The translations under genes and the position numbers were made by a program. The notes below the pieces were generated by a model that was given only the letters and a program-made list of their open reading frames with translations, was not told where the DNA came from and did not search any database. 64,000 bases of DNA from Stenopsyche tienmushanensis (taxonomy: Eukaryota; Arthropoda; Insecta; Trichoptera; Stenopsychidae). The stretch covers positions 62,001 through 126,000 of the forward strand of contig WACJ01000432.1 in the NCBI GenBank assembly GCA_008973525.1, in the 5' to 3' direction. Of this stretch, positions 45,501-54,976 are shown piece after piece. Numbering within the stretch: the stretch's first letter is position 1; each line of letters begins with the position of its first letter.

Positions 45501-45614
45501 TAGAACAGCACATCGAAACTGATGATCCATATCCAAGTCTCTCTGATAATTTAGATCATGAGCCTAATCTAGAATTTGATGATTCTGAATTGTTGAACAC
45601 TTCGGGAAATATCG
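45501..45614 (+). CDS. RhoGAP68F: RhoGAP68F exon encoding acidic N-terminus
   Basis: The acceptor is TATTTTTAG|TAGAACAGC and the donor AATATCG|GTTAGT. The exon reads [20 protein letters not shown], then a further acidic run. It begins with the last two bases of a split codon, so the preceding coding exon must end in phase with one base. Use of the alternative acceptor TTTAGTAG three bases downstream would drop one residue and keep the frame. Confidence 0.82.
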
Positions 45615-48600
45615 GTTAGTCAAATTTATTTATAATAATATTATTCATCTATAATCTTTTCAATTTATAATAAATGATTTTAGTGGATATCGCGGAATAT
45701 AGATGTGAAGCTTTAGAAAGTCCTGTGAGCGATGGAACTATTGAAGAAAATTTTGAAGAAGAACTGCCGTCCACTTTAGAAGTGTATCGCCAGGTTCATT
45801 GATTTTTTAATATGTGAGTTTGTTTACTTCTATTGTAAAAAAAAATAAAGCAATAGTCAATAATTTTAGGTTGGCAGTGAACCAATTTCTATACTAGGAA
45901 CAGAAGATTTTGATGACGGAGATAAGTTCGCTGAACTGGACAGAAAACATCTCATAGAGGTTGTTGGTGATGATCCATTTGGCAGACGCACAATAATTGT
46001 GTCAGCTTGTAGATTACCTAATAGTGACGAATTGCATCCGGATGAACTTCTCAGGTAAAGATTTTATATAATTAATTTCATACTTTGACACATCAGCAAT
46101 TGCACTTGCTATTAGGGATTTTGAAGTTTCGACTTTTTCAAAGTCTCGGGATTTGAGACATGATAATTTCAAAGTCGAGACTTTTTTTCTCTTCAATAAT
46201 GTACAGATTTTTTAAAGTAAATATTTGTATGTGTTAAGCTAAATTCATTCTTAAAGAACTTGAAAAGGAAACTTGTTGAAAGAAATCAGCTTAGAAAAAT
46301 CTAGCAAATTAATCGGGATAGAGATATAAAAACCAACATATGAAAGCCTAGATCGGCCGCGTAAAAAACGAAGCATGGATTATAAACTCTCAGAATTAAA
46401 ACCATCGGATAACTCGCTTTGGAAAGTTGTTAAAACCTCCTAAAGATAAAAGATAAAATATTCAAAACAAACGTAGATAAAGCCAATCTCACTAAAACAT
46501 TTCATTTAAATCATAAGCTTTCTGAGAATTTGAGCGATAACAAAATACACACAACAGTAAATTAATCAATTAGAACTTTCCAAAGTAATCGCTAAACTCA
46601 AAAACAAAAAATCCCCTTCCTTTCCCTAAAAAAATTTCCTAGTGGCTTGGAAATTAGCAAAAGTTATTTTAATAGCTAAACCGGGAAAAACAGGAGAAAC
46701 TCTTTTTTTTTCGGGAGGGGGATATTTTTAAAAAGACACCATGATTAAAAACCATGGTAGTGTGGGATTCTTACCCTTTTTTCTCCACCGACTCCCTTGG
46801 AATCCGCTTTCGCATTGCTTCAAGGGGGTGGGTTTGTTTTTCTACAAACCGGTGTTCACTCTTCTAGTTATTTCTCTGTTTTGGCGACCATGTTGGATAT
46901 AGTTGGGGGACAGTGTGCTCCCCGTCATCGCCGCATTGGTGACGCTTTGTCGAATCCTCGTTGCTAATTTTAAATAGGTAAGTACAGACGCACCCCTGTC
47001 GTCCCGTCAGCATCTGAGTCAGGTGATAGGTGAGCTCTCCGTGTTTAAGCGAGGTCCATTTTGTATCGCTGGGATCAATTGATATGTCCACCTTCCCTTG
47101 GTTCCGGTGTCCCAGCATTGTTGGATTGACTCTTCCCGTGCTTCTTCGTTTCCTGTGTTTTTCTTATACCTGCGCTTCCTTTCCATGGCGAGGATGTCCA
47201 TGGGAATAGAATTTGTACTGCGTCCTGTGAGAGCGTTCTATAGGCTGATATTATTCGAATTGCGCTTATTCTTTACGTTCTTAGCAGTTTATATCTGTTT
47301 CCGCCTTTCTGTGTCATTTCTGCCCAGACTGGTGCACCGTAGAACAAGACGGAGTTAGTCACCTCGTTAAGTAGTTTTCTTCGGCTTGATCTCGGTCCGC
47401 TGATGTTTAGCATTAATCGCGCCAAATAATTTGTCATGATCGTTGCCTTTTGCATTACCATATTGATGTGTTTTCTGAAGGTCAGTTTGTCATCGGTGTG
47501 TGCGCCGAGGTACCTGACACTTCTGGAGTAGCTAACACAATGCCCCTGGATTATTGGTGATTCGTCAACACGTTTCCTTGTTGGGTCCTTTTTTTCGAAC
47601 CATCGTAGCGTCTCCGTTGCGGTGATACCCAGCTCTTCTGCAGTGTTTGTTTTAATCAGGACACCCTCGTCGTCGGCAAAGGCGACGAGTTTTGTATTCT
47701 CGGGAAGGTCCATTCTTAAAAGGTCATCGTGCATCATGTTCCATAGAGTTGGTCCAAAACTGAGCCTTGAGGGAACTGAGCCCCGTGTGCATTTTGCATT
47801 CTGGCCATTCTGGTCTTGGTTTGCATCATTTATAGGGAGCACTAATATTCGGTTATCGAAGTAGTCGCTTATCAATCGCAGGATATACCTATATTTTTTT
47901 CCTCAATGGCTTTTAAGTATTTTGGTCCAGTGGGCGGTGTTGAAAGCATTCTTCACATCTAAAGTGACGAGGTCCGGGCCTGGTACTTATTGTTCTTTAG
48001 TTTTTTTACATACGTTCTGTACTTCTTTTATGGCGAAAAGTTGTATGTCTTGTGTTTTCTTTTCATTGATTAAGAACTCAGGTAAGGTTTCTGAAAAAGT
48101 ATCAGGAAACAGGGTTCTTACAGTAGCTTGTATATTTAATATATTTTGTAAGTAGGGCTCTTGCTTTTGGGTACATAGTTTTCCTAGTACTATCTTGTAA
48201 AGAAGTCCTCGAGGATCAGAAGTTACTTCTTCGCAAAGTTGTGCCCAACACCGTTGTTTACTGTCTTGTATAGCAATCCTATTAACTTTAGGCTGATCAG
48301 CTTACTTTCGTCAATGAGAAAACTTTTTGATATTTCGAGTCACGTCAACACTGAACAATTCGGTTTCCGAAAAAACTACTCCACAGTATTCAACTGACTT
48401 CAACTGACCAGACTGATTGAACATGTATCAAAAAACTTCAACTTAAAGAGGTACACCGGCTTGTTGGCACAAGGTTCTTATACCCTGTTATGCCTGCTTT
48501 CATTTAATACAAAATGGACATTTCAAAGGTTTCAATTCGAGGGTTTCGGGGGTATGAAAATGTGTTTTTATAATTAAAATGCAAGAGGCATTTTGAATCA

Positions 48601-51600
48601 CAAAGTCTCGAGTCCCAGGATTTTTTTATTCCAGGCAAGGGTAGTATTTTAAATATAAATTGGAAACGATTTTAAAATATTGACCATGAAGAACATTAAT
48701 TTACCTAAACTGATAATTCAAACCGTTTACTGAGGTAATAATTTATTTACTTGTTGATAAACTTAATTTATAAGAGTGAAACTTCTGTCTGGATTAATAT
48801 AATTGTAAATTAGCTGAAAATACTTATTAACCGAATATTGTCATTTTCAGATACTTAAAGCATACATTGGATAGACACGTAAAGCAGGACTATAGTATCG
48901 TCTATTTCCATTACGGTCTCAACAGCAAAAATAAGCCATCATTGTCTTGGTTGTGGCAGGCGTATAAAACATTCGATCGGGAATACAAGAAAAATTTAAA
49001 AGCTCTATATTTAGTACATCCTACCAATTTTATCAGGATAGTATGGCAGATGCTAAAGCCAGCTATAAGTGCGAAGTTTGGGAGGAAGATGATGTATGTT
49101 AATTATCTACATGAACTTAGAGAACATTTAAACTTCGAACGCATCTATGTTCCCGAAAAAGTTATTCAGTATGTTTTTTAGTTATAAAATTAATATTCTT
49201 AATCGGTGGATTCGTTTTTGAGTTTTTGCTTATTTTTAGACACGATGAAGACTTGTTAAGTAAAAACCCCAAGGCTGCGGCCGCGGCTCAATCGTCGCAA
49301 CGTTCTAACGAAGCGACGATGCATGACAATCCTAACACTTCCAAAAGCTCCAAATCTGCTGTGGCTTTACCGCCGACACAGCAGTTTGGAGTTTCGCTAC
49401 AATTCATCAAGGAAAATAATCCAAAGATGACTGACTCAATACCACCTATCGTTAGAGTTTGTATTGAATATCTTTCGCAACCAGATGGTAAGATTTATAC
49501 ATATATTTTTAATTTTATCATTTGACTTTGAAATTCGTTTTTTAAACACAGAATTTTGACATTATGTAGAACAGGGGTGGAGAACCTAAAATGTTTTGCG
49601 ATCTCATCTCATATATTTTATATTGTTTGTGTTCACAGACCGTTTGTTGACAGTTTGTTGCCCCTTTTCGTGTATTGCCCCCTTTATTAATCATACTAAA
49701 CAATATTATTTCGTACTAATGTCGCTAATGAACTACCAACTGCAAATTGAGAAGAAACGTAGATTTAAAAACTGTAGGAAAGGTTATATAGTAAATAAAA
49801 AAGGGCAGACTGTTGAGACTGAATTTGGCAAACTTTGAATTTGTTTGCACCAGCAGTATTTTTGTCACTCTTATTGTTAACGCGTGCATTGACATGTCAC
49901 CCAGATACATGTGACGGGTGTTCTTCTGCAGTCACATGCTTTTAGCTGACGTTTTCTTCCTCCACTCAAATAGGATTTCATAAGTTATTTCATTTGCATT
50001 TGATGAAGAGTGAGAATTTGCTAATAATAAGTGAGTCCCACTTACTTAGTTTATATTTATCCCCTTCATTACAGTATTGCATCACTTATCCTTCTGTTTA
50101 TGGTTCGAATATCGAATTTGGGCCCCCGTGAGAAACAACACCTATTCATGCAAGGCGACGACAGTAATTATCTGATTATGAGGAATTGTAATTTTATTGT
50201 ATCATTACTAGCTATCAAGGGTATTGGCACGGAAAAGGACAGATTGGCCAACGATTTTGATTTAAAATTGTGATATTTATGAGGAACTGTATCGGTAATG
50301 CGAATTACTACAATAGATGAGAAATTTGGCAGAATTCTACGTTTGTGTGAAGCAAAATAAATTTAATATCAAAAGCGTCCAATGAACTGCAGTGGAATGA
50401 TTTGAATTATATGAAACGTCTCTTTGATATTAATGCGCATCCCATTTAATATGAGAATGTGCTATAGAATACGTATGCTTTGCCAAAATGTTATTTGAAT
50501 ACTTTCTTGCTTTGAAACTGCTTACTGCTGCGAAACAAATTTCATATTTACGCAGAAGTCTAATTAAATTGGTTTTCTGGGTACTTAAATTGATGAAGTC
50601 ATCATTATTTTTTTTTATGATTTTGTTAATTTTTTTATCTATGTAATGTATAGGTCGCTGCAAGGACAACTTTAGGAAAGACGGTAATATGTAAACTGTT
50701 TATTTTGTTTGAAATTAAAATTTACGGTAAAAGGCTCTCCACCCCTGGTATAGAATAAGATGTTCATGTAATTGCGAGCGTTATATACTTAATTTCTGTC
50801 AATGTTTATGTTATAAAATATTTCCACTGGGAATGTGATAATTTGATTTATGTTGCAGCGAATATGTCGTAATTTTTTTTATAAATATAGATTTTCTACC
50901 AGCGACTTAATTATTTCGTGCGTTATGAAATTGTTCTTTGTCCATTTTTAATGTTACATAACGCTTTTTCAATTTACTTAATTTATAATGTGCATCCGTT
51001 TCAATTTCCTGCATTTTTTATATAGATAATAAAAATATTTTCTAATAGGATTTAAAAAGAATCTTTCAATGTAATTATTATTGAATTCCGAAGTCATAAA
51101 TGAGACTATTTTTTGAGGAGTTCTTAATGATGTCCTTCTTGCATTCATCTCCGTTTTGACATACGATAAAATGTGTTATATAAATCTTATATTCGTCAGT
51201 ATGAGAATTATTAAATATATTTACCATTGGCATGTTAATGGTTGATCTGTAATTTTTGGATGCAATATAATTTCATTTATCACAATTTACTACACTAAAA
51301 ATCATTTTTGAACATGCACACGTCTATATAACTAGTCTTGTATGTGTGTGTGTAAAAATTCCACGAATAAAATCAATATTACTGCACTCGGCAACGTTTA
51401 TGCATTCTATTTATTTAGTTTTATATAGTTCTGTCTGCAATAGCGCTGTTAAATTATATCTCACGTCAAAGCGATGCTATTAACATTAACACATTGTATG
51501 TGGGAGTTGAGGATTACAGTCCTCGGCGCGGATGGGCAACTGTGATCCCAGTCCTTTTGATTTGATTAGGGACAACTGAAATTGCTATCGTCGGATAAGC

Positions 51601-53260
51601 TATTAAGCTCTTTCAACAAAGATAAGATGACTTTCGTTTGTGTTGTCTTGAGAGCAGGCGTTTGTTTTGATAATTAAGATACTCGCATCATTCTTATCGT
51701 TGACCAATTTTTTAATTTCCCCTTGACTGTTATGGAGTGGCGTCATTAGACGAGTATCACCACTCTTTTGCAGAATCTACTGCTTTATAATTGACCAGAA
51801 GGCTTGTACGGTAAACCTGTACTTTTATTTTTGCAACACATTAATAATTATCATTATTAATAATCTTTTCAATCTCCGCATACAATGTGTTAACACAAAT
51901 TCTTAAATTTGTCTTTTTTGTTCTGAATATTCAAGTTCAAATTAAGTTACTAAATTGGCTTAAAAATATGATTTTCATTCATGAATTCTTAACATTTCAA
52001 GTATTAAATAATGCAAAATCATGTATGATAAATAAATATTTATCATTATTACATGACAAATGCGTATTTTTAAATTTAAACGCTATTAACCCTTTGATGA
52101 GTATGCATTCACGTGTCGCAGGTGGTACTCCATTGCGCTTAATTTACAATGCCGTGATTGTATTTCTGATAGAATATTTTTATTCAATTTATGATGTCAA
52201 ACATTACATTTACTTTATTGTTTTGTCACGTTTATTGAAACAAAATCATAAAAAATAAACTCATTCCATGTGCTAAAAAAATTAACTCACTGATCAAAGG
52301 GTTAATACAGCGCATATTGTCGTTTGACAGCTTTCATAGTTTGTGTTGGTGATAAAACGGCTTTTACATTTCTATTTGTTTTTGTACAGCTCTCGAGACT
52401 GAAGGGATTTTCAGAAGATCGGCCAATGTGAGCGTAATCCAGGATTGGCAGCAGAAGTGCAATAAGGGGGAGGAAATAGTATTCGGAGGAAATCCTCACA
52501 TGGCCGCTGTCATGCTCAAGAGTTTCTTGAGAGATCTGGAGGAGCCAATCATGACATTCGAGCTCTATGATGAAATCGTCCAATTTCAAAGTGGGGCATT
52601 AATTTCTGTTTGCAATTGAATATACTCTATTGAATAGGAAAACATTGGATTGAATCGATGCCTTTTGTTTTTCTTATTTTAGGCTGGCCCAATAAGTCTA
52701 AAATGGTCAAAGTTCTCATTTTAGAAAAGCTACCTATGGACAATTACAAGCTGCTGAAATATATAATGCAATTTCTTTGGAAGGTATTTTATAATATTTT
52801 TATTCAAAAGCTAAATGACTTGTATATTAATCGAGCGTATTTCCCTCTAAATTATGCAATGTTTAACGGGTGCTAGGTGCTTTTAAGGACGTGTTTTTAC
52901 ATCACGCCCATTATATTTACCTTATAATAAGAAATTAGTTGTACTGTATCAATACTGATTCGCTATTATCAAATCACATAAATATGACAATCAATTTAGT
53001 GTTGTATCAAAGTATATTTTTAATTTGTATGCTTACAATAAAATGTGTAGATTTAATGCTCATGATAATCAATGCGTTAATTTTTTCAGGTCAAGGATCG
53101 ATCCGATCTAAACAAAATGACTTGTAGCAATCTCGCTATTGTGATAGGACCAAATCTTGTATGGCCGCCAGCCGGCCAAATGTCTCTTCAGGCGATAGCT
53201 CCAATCAACGCTTTCACCGACTTCCTACTCCAGAACCAAGAGACTATTTTTATAATATAA
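45501..53260 (+). CDS. RhoGAP68F: p50RhoGAP-type GTPase-activating protein (CRAL-TRIO + RhoGAP), first exon missing
   Basis: Eight exons join in phase: 45501-45614, 45684-45793, 45870-46054, 48851-49168, 49240-49487, 52390-52590, 52683-52783 and 53090-53260. They give about 482 residues, against 439 in human ARHGAP1. An acidic N-terminus is followed by a CRAL-TRIO/BCH domain ([16 protein letters not shown] to [12 protein letters not shown]), a Pro-containing linker ([13 protein letters not shown]), and a RhoGAP domain with arginine finger in [19 protein letters not shown], and the catalytic Asn region [11 protein letters not shown]. The family stimulates GTP hydrolysis by Rho GTPases and links them to endocytic membranes. 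No in-frame ATG precedes the CRAL-TRIO domain, so a short upstream exon must exist. Confidence 0.9.
45684..45793 (+). CDS. RhoGAP68F: RhoGAP68F exon, N-terminal region
   Basis: The acceptor ATTTTAG|TGGATATC and donor CGCCAG|GTTCATTG bound a 110-nt exon reading [20 protein letters not shown] and then acidic [13 protein letters not shown]. The introns on either side are only 69 and 76 bp. Confidence 0.85.
45870..46054 (+). CDS. RhoGAP68F: RhoGAP68F exon, start of CRAL-TRIO domain
   Basis: The acceptor is AATTTTAG|GTTGGCAG and the donor CTTCTCAG|GTAAAG. The peptide [20 protein letters not shown] is followed by [20 protein letters not shown]. In p50RhoGAP proteins D..GR.....A.RLP is the entry to the Sec14-like lipid-binding fold. 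Confidence 0.93.
46270..48483 (+). mobile_element. jockey-like LINE remnant interrupted by another LINE
   Basis: Plus-strand frames before the interruption read [19 protein letters not shown], then [18 protein letters not shown]. After it they resume with [36 protein letters not shown] and [18 protein letters not shown]. These are consecutive blocks of the jockey-clade reverse transcriptase (W..A.VI.I.KPGK, YRPISLL, EQFGFR..HST). The break falls between KPGKTGET and the ISLL block, exactly where the minus-strand R1-like sequence sits. Stops are present. Confidence 0.78.
46699..48285 (-). mobile_element. R1-like LINE fragment (reverse transcriptase and C-terminus)
   Basis: On the minus strand a partly open frame reads [20 protein letters not shown], then [45 protein letters not shown], and on to [17 protein letters not shown] further frame carries [16 protein letters not shown] and a C/H zinc-knuckle-like [11 protein letters not shown]. 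These are RT blocks (with FADD as the catalytic box) and the C-terminal motif of R1-clade elements. A poly(T) tract at 46699-46709 marks its 3' poly(A) end. Frameshifts and a 5' truncation make it inactive. Confidence 0.85.
48851..49168 (+). CDS. RhoGAP68F: RhoGAP68F exon, core of CRAL-TRIO/BCH domain
   Basis: The acceptor is TCATTTTCAG|ATACTTAAAG and the donor GTTATTCA|GTATGT. The 318-nt exon reads [40 protein letters not shown] and [20 protein letters not shown]. The YLVHPT.F......KP.IS.KF segment is diagnostic of ARHGAP1/ARHGAP8-type BCH domains. Confidence 0.96.
49240..49487 (+). CDS. RhoGAP68F: RhoGAP68F exon, linker and start of RhoGAP domain
   Basis: The acceptor TATTTTTAG|ACACGATG completes Gln from the previous exon. 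The donor is CAGATG|GTAAGA. The peptide runs [10 protein letters not shown], a Ser/Asn/Ala-rich low-complexity linker, [18 protein letters not shown] and [23 protein letters not shown] and P.V...I.YL are the opening of the RhoGAP fold. Confidence 0.95.
49572..50747. mobile_element. hAT-like element with CAGGGGTGGAGA termini
   Basis: CAGGGGTGGAGAACC at the left end mirrors GGCTCTCCACCCCTG at the right end. The flanking octamers ATGTAGAA and GTATAGAA match at six of eight positions, consistent with a decayed 8-bp duplication. The interior has short frames, one with [18 protein letters not shown] and ending [17 protein letters not shown], which I cannot place. The element is 1,176 bp long and lies in the RhoGAP68F intron 49488-52389. 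Confidence 0.75.
51486..51893. mobile_element. piggyBac-type MITE (TTAA, CACATTGTATG ends)
   Basis: TTAACACATTGTATGTGGGA at the left matches in inverse TCCGCATACAATGTGTTAA at the right, one mismatch over the paired ends, with TTAA at both borders. Length is 408 bp including the TTAA copies. Its interior segment 51578-51763 recurs at 2619-2803, and its left end recurs at 21198-21310. That marks a multi-copy family in this genome. Confidence 0.88.
52086..52305. mobile_element. piggyBac-type MITE (TTAACCCTTTGAT ends)
   Basis: TTAACCCTTTGATGAGT and ACTGATCAAAGGGTTAA form terminal inverted repeats with TTAA at both ends (220 bp in total). It has no transposase. It ends 84 bp before the RhoGAP68F exon at 52390, so it lies close to that exon's branch-point and polypyrimidine region. 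Confidence 0.85.
52390..52590 (+). CDS. RhoGAP68F: RhoGAP68F exon with arginine finger
   Basis: The acceptor is TTTTTGTACAG|CTCTCGAG. The peptide [20 protein letters not shown] holds the catalytic arginine finger (first Arg of FRR). It continues with [20 protein letters not shown], which carries the conserved Lys of the GAP core. The donor CAAA|GTGGGG is unusually weak. It is required to join in frame to SWPNKSK, and reading on instead gives GALISVCN and a stop. Confidence 0.93.
52683..52783 (+). CDS. RhoGAP68F: RhoGAP68F exon, RhoGAP core
   Basis: The acceptor TTATTTTAG|GCTGGCCC and donor TGGAAG|GTATTT give 101 nt. The peptide [20 protein letters not shown] is followed by [16 protein letters not shown]...L.Y...FL is the standard helix of RhoGAP domains. 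Confidence 0.95.
53090..53260 (+). CDS. RhoGAP68F: RhoGAP68F terminal exon
   Basis: The acceptor is TTTTTTCAG|GTCAAGG. The peptide [20 protein letters not shown] carries the catalytic-site Asn (GPN), then LVWPP and [18 protein letters not shown], and stops with TAA at 53258-53260. Candidate AATAAA signals follow at 53736-53741 and 54012-54017. Confidence 0.96.
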   Translation, partial: VKDRSDLNKMTCSNLAIVIGPNLVWPPAGQMSLQAIAPINAFTDFLLQNQETIFII

Positions 53261-54278
53261 TGTGAAAGAAGGCTAAACTAATCGTTTCTTGCTATGTATT
53301 TATTTTTGATTCGACTTTTACATTCCTTGTCTATTTAAAAAAATCTATTAAATTCCACTTTATCTTCGTTTTGTTTCCGGGTCTCGGCCCATCTTCCACG
53401 CCAATTCATGGCGTAAAATTTTTATATACACTTTACTAATACTTATTAGTCATTTATAATTTACAATTCATAGTCTGACCTAGTTTAAATATAAAATATA
53501 AATGTCGTAGAATAACATATAAATATATGTATATATATGCATATTTACAGTTGAAACTATAAGCTCCTACGGTGTGTCGTTGATGTGTATCAAATATGAC
53601 TACAATCTATCATTAATCTAATCCATTATAATTACGACCTATTTATTAACATAAAGCAAGTATAATTAATATCTAGAACCTGTTACACATATGTAATAGT
53701 GCAATTTTCTGTAATTTCTCGAGGTGTTTAGCATTAATAAATTTGTTAAAATGTTTAAGCTGTCTGTATGTGAATATAATCCATGTAAAAATGTATTTAT
53801 ATATGTATATTTTACACAAAGTATGTTATATAACCAGAGATATATTAAATTTATTGATTAATATTCGAGTTGTACATTGTCAGCACATTTGTCGTATTGT
53901 GTGACACATTGCATGCATTTTAATATTTTTTATGCGTCGTCTTTTTTACCCTTGTTATCTTAGTTTTTGTTGGTTAATTAACTATTGCTCCATGTCAGTA
54001 AATTTATGTATAATAAAGGGTGTCGTAAATGTTATTTGGTAGGTGCTATATCGGCATTTTTAAATAAATCTTCGTTGGAGGAATTTACTTTTAACTGAAA
54101 AAATTGCTTGAAGTGCAATAGTTTAAGTTTTGCTTTAAAAAGAGGAAATATTTCTCAATTTTATTACTTTTGTATTATTATTTCGTAATATGTTGACAAT
54201 AGTCTGCTCTTGATACTATCAGATGGTAATATTAAATAAACCCTAAATTTAAAATTACTATTGTTATTATGGATAATG
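53261..54278 (+). other. Probable 3'UTR and flank of RhoGAP68F
   Basis: This is AT-rich sequence with no coding potential. It contains two plus-strand AATAAA signals (53736 and 54012). The 3' end most likely falls within this stretch, but the choice cannot be made from sequence alone. Confidence 0.45.
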
Positions 54279-54976
54279 TTAACCCTTTGGGCTCCAGGAT
54301 TTTTTCATAAAAGCTCTCACCAACTCCAAGCCATCTTTGTGTATTTCCAAAAAAATGTTTGTATGGAATAAAATTAAAAAATTGGGTGTTTATGAATAAA
54401 AAATAGTATTTTGTTATGCAGGATGTTTATTAAGTATATTAGGAATTTTATTTGATTTTTTAATTTTTGTTATCGTGTAATATATGATTTTAAGCAATCT
54501 TCAGAATGAAGCGCTGGTTTTCTTCCGCAAGTGTCGCAAAAATTCGCTTTCATACTTTTTCGGTTTCACGGTCTGAACACACCATACAGACTATAATTCC
54601 TCCCTGATCTACTATAAATAAAATGAAGACTTCCATCTAACCATTGATCGTAATCAGTTGACGATGATCCTCCCTATTTGGACTTCGTAGGATCGCGAAA
54701 GTTACCAATAAATTGCATCAAAAATTGTCAATACATTTTTTTAATGACGCCCACCACAAGCGACCGAATCAATTCCTCTGAGCCAATTTTTTTCCACATT
54801 CCTGATAACAAATTAATGATCAGACAATATTTATAGAGTATTAATTTGATTCTTACGTTTAAAAAAATACAATAAAGACTGCCTGATAAAAAAATAGTCA
54901 CACATAGTGCCCATAGGAGTTGGTGGTAAAAAATCAATGGCCACAACTTGTGACCATAGGAGTTGTAAGGCTTAAA
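54279..54976 (-). mobile_element. piggyBac element remnant (transposase C-terminus)
   Basis: The left end TTAACCCTTTGGGCTCC has a plausible inverse partner GGAGTTGTAAGGCTTAA near 54960-54976. The minus strand encodes, in shifted frames, HKLWPLIFYHQLLWALCVTI..LSGSLY (the piggyBac F.H..D....N...LY region) and, nearer the left end, NRKSMKANFCDTCGRKPALH followed by SEDCLKSY, the Cys-rich tail. A stop and frameshifts show decay. Only the C-terminal third remains. Confidence 0.72.

Larger units (their letters stand above)
46114..48625. mobile_element. hAT element split by nested LINEs
   Basis: The left part starts TAGGGATTTTGAAGTTTCGA at 46114 and continues with CTCTTCAATAATGTACAGAT, which matches 57770-57795. 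The right part (about 48484-48625) has CTGCTTTCATTTAATACAAA and CACAAAGTCTCGAGTCCCAG, matching the right ends at 40.5 and 58.75 kb. Between them lie LINE sequences. The right terminus is degenerate and no clear target duplication remains. The element occupies the RhoGAP68F intron 46055-48850. Confidence 0.65.
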
